A stretch of DNA of 64,000 nucleotides, from contig NZ_BDBP01000040.1 in NCBI RefSeq assembly GCF_001613045.1, forward strand, positions 1-64,000, written 5' to 3'. Below, piece by piece: positions 43,076-51,849 of this stretch; position 1 is the first letter of the stretch, and each line of letters begins with the position of its first letter. The stretch comes from Nocardia lijiangensis NBRC 108240 (lineage in GTDB: Bacteria; Actinomycetota; Actinomycetes; Mycobacteriales; Mycobacteriaceae). The position numbers and the translations under genes were made by a program. A model generated the notes under the pieces. That model had not been told where the DNA came from. It did not search any database and worked only from the letters and a program-made list of their open reading frames with translations.

Positions 43076-43504
43076 GTGCCGACCGGCAGGGTGAAGTGGT
43101 ACGACGTCGAAAAGGGCTTCGGCTTCCTTTCCCAGGACGAGGGTGAGGACGTCTACGTCCGCTCGTCCGCGCTGCCCGACGGTGTCGAGGGCCTGAAGCC
43201 CGGGCAGCGTGTGGAATTCGGCATGGCCGCGGGTCGTCGCGGCCCGCAGGCGCTGAGCCTCAAGCTGCTCGAGGCGCCGCCGTCGGTGCGGCAGGGCCAG
43301 GATCGTGAGCGCGGCGCCCGCAAGGAACCCGTTGCCGGGCCGCGCCGCACGCCCGACGAACTGCACGGGATGGTCGAGGACATGATCACCCTGCTGGAGA
43401 CCAAGGTGCAGCCGGACCTGCGCAAGGGCCGGTACCCGGATCGCAAGTTCGCGCGCACCATTTCCGAGGTCGTCCGCGCCGTCGCGCGCGAACTCGATCA
43501 CTAG
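43076..43504 (+). CDS. cspB: Cold-shock domain protein with C-terminal extension (CspB/Rv0871-like)
   Basis: A 142-residue RNA-binding protein. The cold-shock domain (about 1-70) has GRVKWYDVEKGFGFL (RNP1-type KGFGF), EDVYVRSSAL (RNP2-type) and GQRVEFGMA. A 70-residue extension (HGMVEDMITLLETKVQPDLR, then KGRYPDRKFARTISEVVRAV) is typical of the mycobacterial and nocardial CspB and distinguishes it from 67-residue CspA. The start GTG 43076 is chosen to match the mycobacterial N-terminus MPTGKVKW; GTG 43067 and 43049 are in-frame alternatives. Confidence 0.9.
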   Translation: MPTGRVKWYDVEKGFGFLSQDEGEDVYVRSSALPDGVEGLKPGQRVEFGMAAGRRGPQALSLKLLEAPPSVRQGQDRERGARKEPVAGPRRTPDELHGMVEDMITLLETKVQPDLRKGRYPDRKFARTISEVVRAVARELDH

Positions 43505-43588
43505 GACCGCGAGTCCGCGCTGCGCGAGGCGCTGCAGCGGAGTCTGGAGATCCGCCGGGATGCCCTGCGCGCCCGGCGGATCGAGCGG

Positions 43589-44119
43589 TCAGGCCGTGCG
43601 AATCGACCACGCGGCGTGCGGAACGGTTGTCTCCCTGCCGCTCTCGTCGATCGCGGGCACCGGCAGCTGCAATTCCACGCCGATGAGCCGAAGTTCGGGC
43701 AGCGGGCGCGAATCGATGGTCAGCGCCGGCGTGCCTTCGGGGTAATCGTTGTGGCTGATGATGCGGTCCACGATGTCGCCGTTGGGCAGCGCGTAGACCA
43801 GCTGCGCCAGCCATGGCGCATCGGCGATCGAGCGCGGCAGCGACAGTTGCAGCGGGTAGCCCGCAGGCACCTCGAGATCGATGGATTCGCCCACGCGGCA
43901 ATTGGACAGGTCGAGCTGGTCGTCACCGACGATCCGGATGTCGCAGTACTGGTACGGCGGCACCGTGACCGACTTGCCGTGCGCGTAAGCGGTGATCTCG
44001 GGGTCGTGCTCGGGCGCGTTGCGCACTGCCACGGTCACCACGACGGCGACCGTGGCGGCGACGAGCAACAGCGCGACCGCGGCCAGCGCGGCGATGGTGC
44101 GGCCAGTGAGCTTGTTCAC
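43589..44119 (-). CDS. Membrane-anchored protein, DUF2771 family
   Basis: A 176-residue protein: one N-terminal transmembrane helix (about 10-33) and an extracytoplasmic domain (VTVPPYQYCDIRIVGDDQLD, ... LQLSLPRSIADAPWLAQLVY) fitting DUF2771, a family of unknown function in Corynebacteriales (Rv0875c in M. tuberculosis). Two cysteines (about 59 and 74) could form a disulfide. The start GTG 44119 overlaps the stop of the MFS gene by 4 bp, so the two are translationally coupled. Confidence 0.82.
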   Translation of the reverse strand: MNKLTGRTIAALAAVALLLVAATVAVVVTVAVRNAPEHDPEITAYAHGKSVTVPPYQYCDIRIVGDDQLDLSNCRVGESIDLEVPAGYPLQLSLPRSIADAPWLAQLVYALPNGDIVDRIISHNDYPEGTPALTIDSRPLPELRLIGVELQLPVPAIDESGRETTVPHAAWSIRTA

Positions 44120-45945
44120 CAGATCGGATCTCCCGTTTCTCGTTGGATGCTGTCGCCGTGCGGTTTACGCGCCGCGGGCACTTCCTGTTCCGCATGCTGC
44201 GGCCGGTTCCCGCCGAGGCCGGGCAACAGCGAATGGCCGCGGTAGCTGACGAAGGTCTGGATCAGCCCGAGCACGAGTATTCCCGAGACGACAGCGAAGC
44301 CCTTCCAGTAGTCGGTCGGCAGCAGCACACCCGCCGCGCCGCCGACCACCCAGCTCAGCTGGAGCACGGTCTCCGAGCGGCCGAAGCCGGAGGCGATCGA
44401 TTCCGGCGGCAGGTCGTCCTGGATCGAGGCGTCCAGCGACACCTTCGCCAGCGCGCTCGCGCCCGCCGCGACCAGCGTGGCCACCGCCGCGCCGAGCAGG
44501 TTGTCGGCGAACACCGCGAATATCGCGACCCCGGTGCACGCGGCGGTGCAGCCGAGCACGATGAGCGAGGGCTTGCCGAGCGCGATACGGGCGCCGGTGG
44601 CGTTGCCGGTGAAGTTGCCGATCGCGGCGGCCACGCCGACCACGCCGAGCATCGCCGCCTGCTGCACCGGACGGTGCTCGGTCGCCTTGGCCACGAACGC
44701 CACGTAGAAGGTGAGGAAACCGGTCAGCACGCGGATGGCGCTGTTGCCCCACAGCCCGGTGACGACGGCGCGGCCGAGCGGCTGTCTGCGTTTGCGCGCG
44801 GGCACCGCCGACTGCGCGCCCTCGCGCAGCACTTCGGTGTGCGCGTCGTCGCCGTGATAGCTCAGGGTCGCGGGCACCTCGCCCTCCGTCACCTCCACCC
44901 ACCGCGGGATGCGCAGGCTCAGCGAGGTGCCAGCGCCCGCGATCAGGACGGCGAGCACGAGCGCGCCCGTGGAGCCCGCGATGGTCGCGATCAGCGCGGC
45001 GACGGTGCCAGCACCGATGGTGCCGCCGACCAGGCCGAAGACGGTGAGCCGGGAATTGGTGCGCACCAGGTCGATATCCGGTGGTAGCACGCGCGGCGTC
45101 ACCGCGCTCTTGAGTACCGAGAACGACTTGCTGCCGATCATCATGCACAGTGCAAGCGGATAGAGCGCCCAGGTGTCGAACTGCACGATCAGCACCACCG
45201 CGAGCACGGCGCGCACGCCGAAAGAGGTCGCCAGCGCCAGCCTGCGGCCGCGCTGCAGCCGGTCGAGCAGCGGGCCGATCAGCGGCGCGATCACCGCGAA
45301 CGGCGCGATGGTGATCAAGAGATACAGCGCGACGTTGGACTTGCTCTCCGCCGTCGCGCTGGCGAAGAACAGGGTATTGGCCAGCGCCACCGCGATCGCG
45401 GCGTCGAGCGCGAAGTTCGCCATGGTGGCGTAGGTCAGCGCGGTGAGGCCGGACTTGTCCGCTCCGTCGGCCTTGGCGGCGCGCTGGAAGGTGGCGATGC
45501 CCTTTTCGGTGAGCTCCCTGCCGCGCAGCGCGGCGACCCTGGTGACGGTCAGCTTGCGCGGGGTGCGCTGCTCGCCCGGCGGCGGGTCCTGCTGCTCGGG
45601 TTCGGGCGGCAGGTCCGGCGTCTCGAGACGCTTGGTGTCGGCGGGTTGCTGCGCCGGGGCCTGCGGGAAGACGCGGCGCGGGGTCTTGCGGGTCGGCTCG
45701 TCGGGCGGCCCAGGGCGGGCCGGCTGCCTGCGCGCTTCGGGCTCCGGCGGCGACGACTTGCGCAACGGACCGAGCGGGCCGCGCTGTGGCGCGTTGCGGC
45801 CGGGATTCAGCGGTGGCAGCGGCCTGCGCCGGGACGTCGAGTGGGGCGGGGGATACCGGTCGTAGCCGGGATGCCGTTCGATCGGGGCGTCCTCGCCATC
45901 CCACGGACCACGCTCGGGACCGGAGGGATCGCGCGGAGTAGTCAC
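44116..45945 (-). CDS. MFS-like transporter with long disordered N-terminus (Rv0876c-like)
   Basis: A 609-residue protein: residues 1-130 are Pro/Arg/Glu-rich and disordered; a basic segment (RKLTVTRVAALRGRELTEKG, about 131-150) precedes about 12 transmembrane helices from residue 165. The helical part has the MFS loop RLQRGRRLALATSFGVRAVL between helices. Substrate is unknown. The start is GTG 45945; an upstream GAGGG is close to it. It matches Rv0876c and is coupled to the DUF2771 gene (GTGA overlap). Confidence 0.85.
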   Translation of the reverse strand: MTTPRDPSGPERGPWDGEDAPIERHPGYDRYPPPHSTSRRRPLPPLNPGRNAPQRGPLGPLRKSSPPEPEARRQPARPGPPDEPTRKTPRRVFPQAPAQQPADTKRLETPDLPPEPEQQDPPPGEQRTPRKLTVTRVAALRGRELTEKGIATFQRAAKADGADKSGLTALTYATMANFALDAAIAVALANTLFFASATAESKSNVALYLLITIAPFAVIAPLIGPLLDRLQRGRRLALATSFGVRAVLAVVLIVQFDTWALYPLALCMMIGSKSFSVLKSAVTPRVLPPDIDLVRTNSRLTVFGLVGGTIGAGTVAALIATIAGSTGALVLAVLIAGAGTSLSLRIPRWVEVTEGEVPATLSYHGDDAHTEVLREGAQSAVPARKRRQPLGRAVVTGLWGNSAIRVLTGFLTFYVAFVAKATEHRPVQQAAMLGVVGVAAAIGNFTGNATGARIALGKPSLIVLGCTAACTGVAIFAVFADNLLGAAVATLVAAGASALAKVSLDASIQDDLPPESIASGFGRSETVLQLSWVVGGAAGVLLPTDYWKGFAVVSGILVLGLIQTFVSYRGHSLLPGLGGNRPQHAEQEVPAARKPHGDSIQRETGDPIW

Positions 45946-46032
45946 CCCTCAATTCTGTCGTACAGCGGCGACAGGAACTCACCGGCGCTCCACGTTCGGT
46001 GCAGAAGTGACGTTCCTCGCGTCCCGCCGGGC

Positions 46033-46806
46033 TCAGGCGGGCACGAAACGGACCTCGAACATGGCAGGCCAGTATTTCCCGGTGATCAGGAAGCGGTCGG
46101 TGCCCGGCAGCTGGGCGATGCCGTTGAGCACGTCGGCGCCGGCGCGCTGTTCGCGAGTGAGCAGTTCGGAGGCGTCGGCGACGCCGAGCACGACGCCGGA
46201 ATCGGGGTCGATGCGCAGGATTCGGTTCGTCGGGTAATCGTTGGCGTAGACAGAACCGTCCGTGGCGCAGTCGAGTTCGTTCAGGTGCGCGCCCCTGCGG
46301 TCCCGCAGCGTGACCGCTCCGGTGGGCGCGAAGGTGCCCGGGTCGCGGAAGGTCAGCGTGTTCGTGCCGTCGCTCATCACCAGCCTGCCGTCGAAGGCGC
46401 ACAGTCCCCAGCCCTCGCCCTGGTAGGCGGCCTCGGTCCGGGTTTCGAGGGTGACCGGATCGCGGGCGAAGGCGATGCCGTCCTGCCAGGTCAGTTGCCA
46501 CAACGTGTCGCCTGTCCTGGCGATGCCCTCGCCGAAATACGGTTCAGGCAACTCGGCGCGGGCCAGCTCGGCGCCCGTCCGCAGATCGGTGGCGCGTACG
46601 TCGGAGCGGCCGCGCAGTCCGGTGCCTTCGTAGAGGATGTCGCCATCCACGTCGAGACCTTGGGTGAAGGCCTTCGGATCGTGCGGGCGGACGCCGACGA
46701 CCTCGATCCGCAGCCGCGGCGGCTCCGGTTCGGCGCCGCCGCAACCGCTCGTCAGAAGCGACCCGACGAGCACACCTATGGCCAACGCACGCCGATTCAG
46801 CTTCAT
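46033..46806 (-). CDS. Glutaminyl-peptide cyclotransferase, lipoprotein
   Basis: Plant-type glutaminyl cyclase (beta-propeller) that converts N-terminal Gln to pyroglutamate on exported peptides. The 257-residue protein has a lipobox signal (LLTSGC, Cys22), then PHDPKAFTQGLDVDGDILYEGTGLRGRS, EGIARTGDTLWQLTW, GEGWGLCAFDGRLVMSDGT, LNELDCATDGSVYANDYPTN and VLNGIAQLPGTDRFLITGKYWP, all characteristic repeats of the family. TACATT lies 7 nt before ATG 46806 on the minus strand (leaderless). It is divergent from the DUF3027 gene with only 17 bp between. Confidence 0.92.
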   Translation of the reverse strand: MKLNRRALAIGVLVGSLLTSGCGGAEPEPPRLRIEVVGVRPHDPKAFTQGLDVDGDILYEGTGLRGRSDVRATDLRTGAELARAELPEPYFGEGIARTGDTLWQLTWQDGIAFARDPVTLETRTEAAYQGEGWGLCAFDGRLVMSDGTNTLTFRDPGTFAPTGAVTLRDRRGAHLNELDCATDGSVYANDYPTNRILRIDPDSGVVLGVADASELLTREQRAGADVLNGIAQLPGTDRFLITGKYWPAMFEVRFVPA

Positions 46807-46823
46807 ACGGCAAAATGTAGGTC

Positions 46824-48218
46824 GTGAGCGCAGTTTCTGTTTCGGAGCCCGACGTCCGGCCGGTACTCGCCGACGCCGTGGACTTGGCCCGCCGTGCGCT
46901 CCTGGAGCTGGAGCCTTCGGCAGTCGGCGCGCACCTCGGCGTCAGCGCCGAGGACGAGAGCGCGGCGACCCATCGATTCGAGGCCACCCTGCCCGGCTAT
47001 CGCGGTTGGCAGTGGGCCGTGGTCGTGGCGGCGCCGCAGGACGCGGACCACGCGACGGTCAGCGAGTCCGCGCTGTTGCCCGGCCCGGACGCCCTCGTCG
47101 CACCCGACTTCGTGCCGTGGGATCAGCGCATCCGCCCCGGCGACCTGGCCCCCGGCGACCTGCTCGCCCCGCCGCAGGACGACCCGCGCCTGGTGCCCGG
47201 CTACGTGTCCGGCGGCGATCCCGAGGTCGACGAGACCGCGTTGGAGATCGGCCTCGGCCGCACCAAGGTGCTCAGCGAGGACGGCCGCTTCGCGGCCGCC
47301 GAACGCTGGTACTCCGAGTACGGCCCCGACACCGAGATGGCCAAGGCCGCCCCCTCGACCTGTGGCAAGTGCGGCTTCTACCTGCCGCTGGCGGGCGCCC
47401 TGCGCGCCGCCTTCGGCGTCTGCGGCAACGCGATGGGCGCTGACGGTCACGTGGTGCACGTCGAATACGGCTGCGGCGCCCACTCCGACGTGGTCGCGCC
47501 GACCGGCGGCGGCTCGCCGCTCTACGAGGCGTTCGACGACGCGGCGTTCGACGTGATTTCGCCCGAAGAGCTGGGCAAGTCCGCGGTTCGGGCCGACCGG
47601 GTCTCCGGTGACGAGGCGGGATCGGCGGAATCCGCGGACGCGACGCGGACGGCAGTGGCGGATACCGAAGCCGGAACTCCGGCCGAGACGGCTGCGATCG
47701 CCACCGAGCCGAGCGCGGAAGTCCGCGCCGAGGAGATCGTGACGGCCGATTCGTCGGCCGAGGCCGCGGTCGCCCGCGACGAGCAAGCAACGATCGAAGA
47801 TGAGGCCGAGGCTCCGGGCATCGAGCAGGCGGACGCGCAGAGTGCGGCGGTCGCCGAATCCGTCACGGCCGAACCGCATCTGGACGCGGTCGCCGACGCT
47901 TCGGCCGCCGAGTCGGCAGTAGCCGCCGACGCCACGTCCGCCGCAGAGCCGAGCGCAGTCACTGAAACCGCAGCCGATGCAGCGCCTGTGGCTGAGCCGA
48001 GCGCGGTGACCGAAACCGCGGCCGAGTCGAGTGTGGTGAAGTCGGAGGCAGGCGAGGTGCAGCCGTCGGCCTCGGATGACGACGCCGCGGCCGAGCCGGA
48101 TGCCGACGCGCCCGTGAACGGCATTGCCGCCGAGCAAGGTTCGGCGCCCGATGCGCAGGCGCGTGCGGACGAGGATGGACAATCGCGGCCGGAGTCCGGG
48201 TCATCGCCGCGGAATTGA
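46824..48218 (+). CDS. DUF3027 protein with Ala/Glu-rich repeat tail
   Basis: A 464-residue protein. The N-terminal 240 residues are the conserved DUF3027 region (Rv0877): GYRGWQWAVVVAAPQDADHA, VPWDQRIRPGDLAPGDLL, and a four-cysteine cluster (CGKCGFYLPLAGALRAAFGV, CGNAMGADGHVV, YGCGAHSDVV) that may bind zinc. The remaining 220 residues are low-complexity Ala/Glu/Ser/Val with imperfect repeats such as AEPSAVTETAA, which makes the protein far longer than the mycobacterial one (about 260). Function is unknown. The start is GTG 46824. Its stop overlaps the TTG of the next gene (TTGA). Confidence 0.85.
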   Translation: MSAVSVSEPDVRPVLADAVDLARRALLELEPSAVGAHLGVSAEDESAATHRFEATLPGYRGWQWAVVVAAPQDADHATVSESALLPGPDALVAPDFVPWDQRIRPGDLAPGDLLAPPQDDPRLVPGYVSGGDPEVDETALEIGLGRTKVLSEDGRFAAAERWYSEYGPDTEMAKAAPSTCGKCGFYLPLAGALRAAFGVCGNAMGADGHVVHVEYGCGAHSDVVAPTGGGSPLYEAFDDAAFDVISPEELGKSAVRADRVSGDEAGSAESADATRTAVADTEAGTPAETAAIATEPSAEVRAEEIVTADSSAEAAVARDEQATIEDEAEAPGIEQADAQSAAVAESVTAEPHLDAVADASAAESAVAADATSAAEPSAVTETAADAAPVAEPSAVTETAAESSVVKSEAGEVQPSASDDDAAAEPDADAPVNGIAAEQGSAPDAQARADEDGQSRPESGSSPRN

Positions 48219-51097
48219 CCGGCTCGGCCGATCCGTTCGGCACCGAGGGGCTGCGTGCCGCCGTCCTCGCGTCCTGGCGTGATTCGCCGACCAGGCTCAG
48301 GGAGGACGCCGCCACCGAGGCGGATCTGGTCCGCGCGGGGTACCGCGACCGCCTGCTGACCGAGCTGGCGCAGAACGCCGCCGACGCCGCGGCCAAGGCG
48401 GGTGTTCCGGGCCTGGTCTCGGTGCGGCTGGACGGTCGCACGCTGTCCATCGCGAACACCGGTGCGCCCCTCGACCTTTCGGGCGTCCACGCCCTCACCG
48501 CCCTACGGGCTTCCGGGAAGGCCGAGGCCGCCACCGTCGGCCGTTTCGGCGTCGGCTTCACCGCCGTGCTCGCGGCGAGCGACGACATCGAATTCCGCTC
48601 CACCACCGGATCTCTGCACTTCTCCCGCACCAGAACTCGGGAGGCGCTGCGCGAGACCGGAATAGCCACGCCGGACGGCGGTGCCGCGTCGACCTTCCTG
48701 GCGCCGGCGCTTCGCTTGGTGTGGCCGGTCGAGGCGCCGCCCGCATCGGGCTTCGATACCGAAGTCGTGTTGCGCCTGCACGCCGACGTGGACGCCGACG
48801 CTCTGCTCGCCGTAATGCGCGACGAGGCTGCGAACCTGCTTCTGGAACTGCCCGCGCTGCAATCCATTCGGATCGCCGACGCCGAGTTCACCTCCGCGGT
48901 GCGCGAACTCGGCGACGGCCTGCAGGAACTCCGGGTGACCGGGCCGGACGAACACCGCACCTGGTGGCAATTCCGCACACCGCGCGCGAGATGGCTGCTG
49001 CCGGTGCGCAACGGCAAACCCCATGCCGCACCGCACGACGTACTGCGCGCGCCCACCCGTTCCGACGAGGAACTCTCGCTGCCCGCGCTGCTGATCGCCG
49101 ACATCCCGATGCAGCCGGACCGCCGCCGCCTGCTGCCCGGCACTCGCGTCACCGAACTGGCTTCGGGCTACGCCGATTTCGCGCGAGCGCTGCCCCCTGG
49201 CGACCGGCTCGTGCTGGTCCCCGCACCGGGTTTCGCCCGCAGCGAGGCCGACGGCCTGCTCCGCGAGGCACTCGTCCGCGAACTGCAAACCCACTCGTGG
49301 TTGCCGGTGGTCGTCGCCGACGCGGCAGGGCGGCGCACCGAGTCCGATCCGGCGGACGCGGAAACGGCCGGTCTCGCCGATGGGCTCGGACACGGCATCG
49401 ACTCCGACGGTGGCGCGGTACCCACGGCGGTACCGACCCGCGCGAGCGTCTTCCCCTACCTCACACCGGAATTGGCCCACCTCCTGGACGACGTGGTCGG
49501 CCCCCTGGTCATCCCCGGCCTGTCCGGCCGCGCCCACACCGAGGCACTCGCGGTGCTCGACGTACACCGCCTCGGGCTGGCCAGGCTCGCGGAGCTGTCC
49601 GGCGGTGTGGATCGCCCGCCCGCCTGGTGGCGCGACTGGTACGTGGCGCTGGAGCCGTTCGTCGTCGACCCGCTGACCGCCGAAGAGCTCGGTGCGCTGG
49701 CTGTTCCGCTGGCCGACGGCCGGCTGGTGACCGGCCCGCGCACCGTCGTCCTGGACGACATGCTCGAGGTACCCATCCCGCTGCACTGGGCGCGCCTGGT
49801 GCATCCGGAGGCCGCGCACCCGCTGCTGTCGCGGCTCGGCGCCCGCTCGGCGACCGCGGAGGAACTGCTCGCCGATCCGGCGCTGCACGCGGACCTGACG
49901 GACCACCCGGACGATCCCGACCTGATCGACGCGGTGCTGCGCTTGGCCGCGTACGCCGATCCGGATGCGCTGCCGTCCTGGCTCGGCATGATCGAATTGC
50001 CGGACACCACAGGCGAATTGCTCCCGGCCGACGAGCTGCTGTTGCCCGAGGCGCCGCTGTACGCGCTACTGGCCGAGGACGCGCCGCTCGGCATCGTCGC
50101 CAAGGAGGTCGTGGACGAGTACGGCGCGCAGGCGCTGCGGGCCGTGGGCGTCGGCTGGGATTTCGGCGTCGTCGCGGAGTCCGATCCGACCGGACCCGAT
50201 CACCATCTGGACGACGAAGAGGCCTGGTGGGAGGGGCTGCCCGAGGAACCGTCCGAGTTCGCCGCCGTCCGCGATCTCGACCTGGTCGACGACATCGCCT
50301 GGCCGGACGCACTGCACCAGCTGCTGGCCGAGCCGCAGACGAGGCGTCTGCTGGCGGATCCGGACGGCTACACCGCGTGGTGGCTGCGCAGGCACGCCCG
50401 CCTGGACGGCGTGACGCTCGGCCACTACCGCCATCCCCGCGACACCGAATTCACCGGGCTACTACCGGAATTCGCGGTGCCGGGGCTGAGTGACACCAAT
50501 CTGGAGGTGCTGCGCAGCGTCCTCGCGAATCCGGAGCAGATCACCACGGACCTGGCCGACGCCCTGCTCGCGGCGCTGGCCGATCCGGCGAACAACCCTG
50601 AGCCGGAAGTCGTTTCGCGGGCACACCGCCACTTGGCCGCCGCGGCATCCCGTTTGGACCTCACCGAGCTGGAGCTGCCGGAGCGGGTGCGCGCGCTGTC
50701 CGGCGCGGCGGTGCCCGCCATAGGCGCGATGGTGCTGGACCTGCCGTGGTTCGGCCTCGTGTTGCCGTCCGATCGCCTCGTGCTCGGTGATCAGGAGACC
50801 GCATCCGGGCTGGCGACGCTGCTCGACCTGCCGCTGGTGTCGGAGTCGGTCACCGCCGAGGTGCTCGGCGCGGGACGACGCACCTCCTGGTCCGCCGAAC
50901 CGCTGGGAGTGGTTCTGCGCCAACTGTTCTCGCTCGCACCGCAGGAGGGCGAGCTGGTGTTGCACGAGGAGGACCTGCGCGTGCGCCTGTCGGGCGCGGT
51001 GGCCGGGACGGTGTCGGTGCCCTGGTGGCGATCGGGAACCGAGACGCACATCCGCATCCCGGTCGCCGTCGACGGAACGCCGCCCGCGACTTCGTGA
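48215..51097 (+). CDS. Sacsin/Hsp90-like N-terminal ATPase domain protein
   Basis: A 960-residue protein. The N-terminal part (about 30-200) is a GHKL ATPase: LLTELAQNAADAAAKAG (N-box Glu and Asn), VRLDGRTLSIANTGAPLD (G1) and TVGRFGVGFTAVLAASDD (G2). This is the sacsin-type arrangement; no histidine kinase or Hsp90 middle domain is recognised. The rest is a long Asp/Leu-rich helical region of unknown fold. Possible roles are chaperone-like or defence-related (sacsin-like ATPases occur in antiphage systems), but nothing here proves either. The start TTG 48215 overlaps the DUF3027 stop by 4 bp, so it is coupled to that gene. Confidence 0.82.
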   Translation: MTGSADPFGTEGLRAAVLASWRDSPTRLREDAATEADLVRAGYRDRLLTELAQNAADAAAKAGVPGLVSVRLDGRTLSIANTGAPLDLSGVHALTALRASGKAEAATVGRFGVGFTAVLAASDDIEFRSTTGSLHFSRTRTREALRETGIATPDGGAASTFLAPALRLVWPVEAPPASGFDTEVVLRLHADVDADALLAVMRDEAANLLLELPALQSIRIADAEFTSAVRELGDGLQELRVTGPDEHRTWWQFRTPRARWLLPVRNGKPHAAPHDVLRAPTRSDEELSLPALLIADIPMQPDRRRLLPGTRVTELASGYADFARALPPGDRLVLVPAPGFARSEADGLLREALVRELQTHSWLPVVVADAAGRRTESDPADAETAGLADGLGHGIDSDGGAVPTAVPTRASVFPYLTPELAHLLDDVVGPLVIPGLSGRAHTEALAVLDVHRLGLARLAELSGGVDRPPAWWRDWYVALEPFVVDPLTAEELGALAVPLADGRLVTGPRTVVLDDMLEVPIPLHWARLVHPEAAHPLLSRLGARSATAEELLADPALHADLTDHPDDPDLIDAVLRLAAYADPDALPSWLGMIELPDTTGELLPADELLLPEAPLYALLAEDAPLGIVAKEVVDEYGAQALRAVGVGWDFGVVAESDPTGPDHHLDDEEAWWEGLPEEPSEFAAVRDLDLVDDIAWPDALHQLLAEPQTRRLLADPDGYTAWWLRRHARLDGVTLGHYRHPRDTEFTGLLPEFAVPGLSDTNLEVLRSVLANPEQITTDLADALLAALADPANNPEPEVVSRAHRHLAAAASRLDLTELELPERVRALSGAAVPAIGAMVLDLPWFGLVLPSDRLVLGDQETASGLATLLDLPLVSESVTAEVLGAGRRTSWSAEPLGVVLRQLFSLAPQEGELVLHEEDLRVRLSGAVAGTVSVPWWRSGTETHIRIPVAVDGTPPATS

Positions 51098-51108
51098 GCG
51101 GCGGACTC

Positions 51109-51735
51109 CTACTCCGCGTACCCCGCGAGCATCTCGCTCAGCAGATCGAGCTGGACCCGCACCGCCTCGCTGTCGTTGTCGACGAGCCAGCGCAGTACGA
51201 CGCCGTCGATGACGTTGAGCATGAAGCGGCTCAGGGTCTGCACCGGCACCGACCACGAGGTGGACGTGGCGTCGCGCGCGTGGTCGAGGAGGTCGGCGAC
51301 CGTGGAGTCGTTGAAGTTGTACTGTTCGCGCGCGATGGCGAGCTTTTTCGGAGTCTGCTCTCCTTCGCGCAACGCATAAGTTGTTGTTTCGTAGGTGAGC
51401 AGTTGTCGTTCCGGCGTGGCTTCGATGTTGAGCCACATCAGTTCGAGCCCGGCGCGCACCAATTTTTGAAGCGCTTCTTTTCCACTTTCGACGTCTTGCC
51501 AAACTGTTTCATTGGCGTCGACGGAATCGCGTAATTCCATCGACAGCGCTTTGACCAGCTCGGTCATCAGCGCGTCCTTATTTTCGAAACAGTAATGCAC
51601 CACACCGAGTGAGACACCGGCTGCTTGAGCGACATCGCGCGTGGTCACGCCCGCGACGCCCTTTTTTTCGGCAAGGCCGATAGCGGCCTCGATAAGGTGG
51701 GCCCGTCGTTCTTCGACGCTCAATCGGGAGGACAC
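51109..51735 (-). CDS. TetR-family regulator, presumed repressor of the ceramidase gene
   Basis: A 208-residue regulator with an HTH at about 10-55 (RRAHLIEAAIGLAEKKGVAG, TTRDVAQAAGVSLGVVHYCF), where the recognition helix ends GVVHYCFENKDAL, and a helical ligand domain. It is divergent from the ceramidase gene; the 18-bp palindrome 51794-51811 in the gap is the expected operator. The GTG start at 51735 follows a GAG only. The middle of the gene (51440-51680) has runs of A/T and lower GC than its neighbours, a sign of foreign origin or relaxed codon bias. Confidence 0.85.
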   Translation of the reverse strand: MSSRLSVEERRAHLIEAAIGLAEKKGVAGVTTRDVAQAAGVSLGVVHYCFENKDALMTELVKALSMELRDSVDANETVWQDVESGKEALQKLVRAGLELMWLNIEATPERQLLTYETTTYALREGEQTPKKLAIAREQYNFNDSTVADLLDHARDATSTSWSVPVQTLSRFMLNVIDGVVLRWLVDNDSEAVRVQLDLLSEMLAGYAE

Positions 51736-51793
51736 CTCAGCGAGTTAAGCGCCCGCGGAGCGTGCAGTCAATTCGCGGCGCCGAAAAATCTAG

Positions 51794-51811
51794 ACTGGAC
51801 GAACGTCCAGT
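51794..51811. promoter_or_regulatory. TetR operator, 8+2+8 palindrome
   Basis: ACTGGACG-AA-CGTCCAGT is a perfect inverted repeat 38 bp before the ceramidase start and 58 bp from the TetR start, suited to repress both. Confidence 0.8.
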
Positions 51812-51849
51812 TGTGTGGTTCGCTGCCAAACGGACGAAGGGAGGCACGG

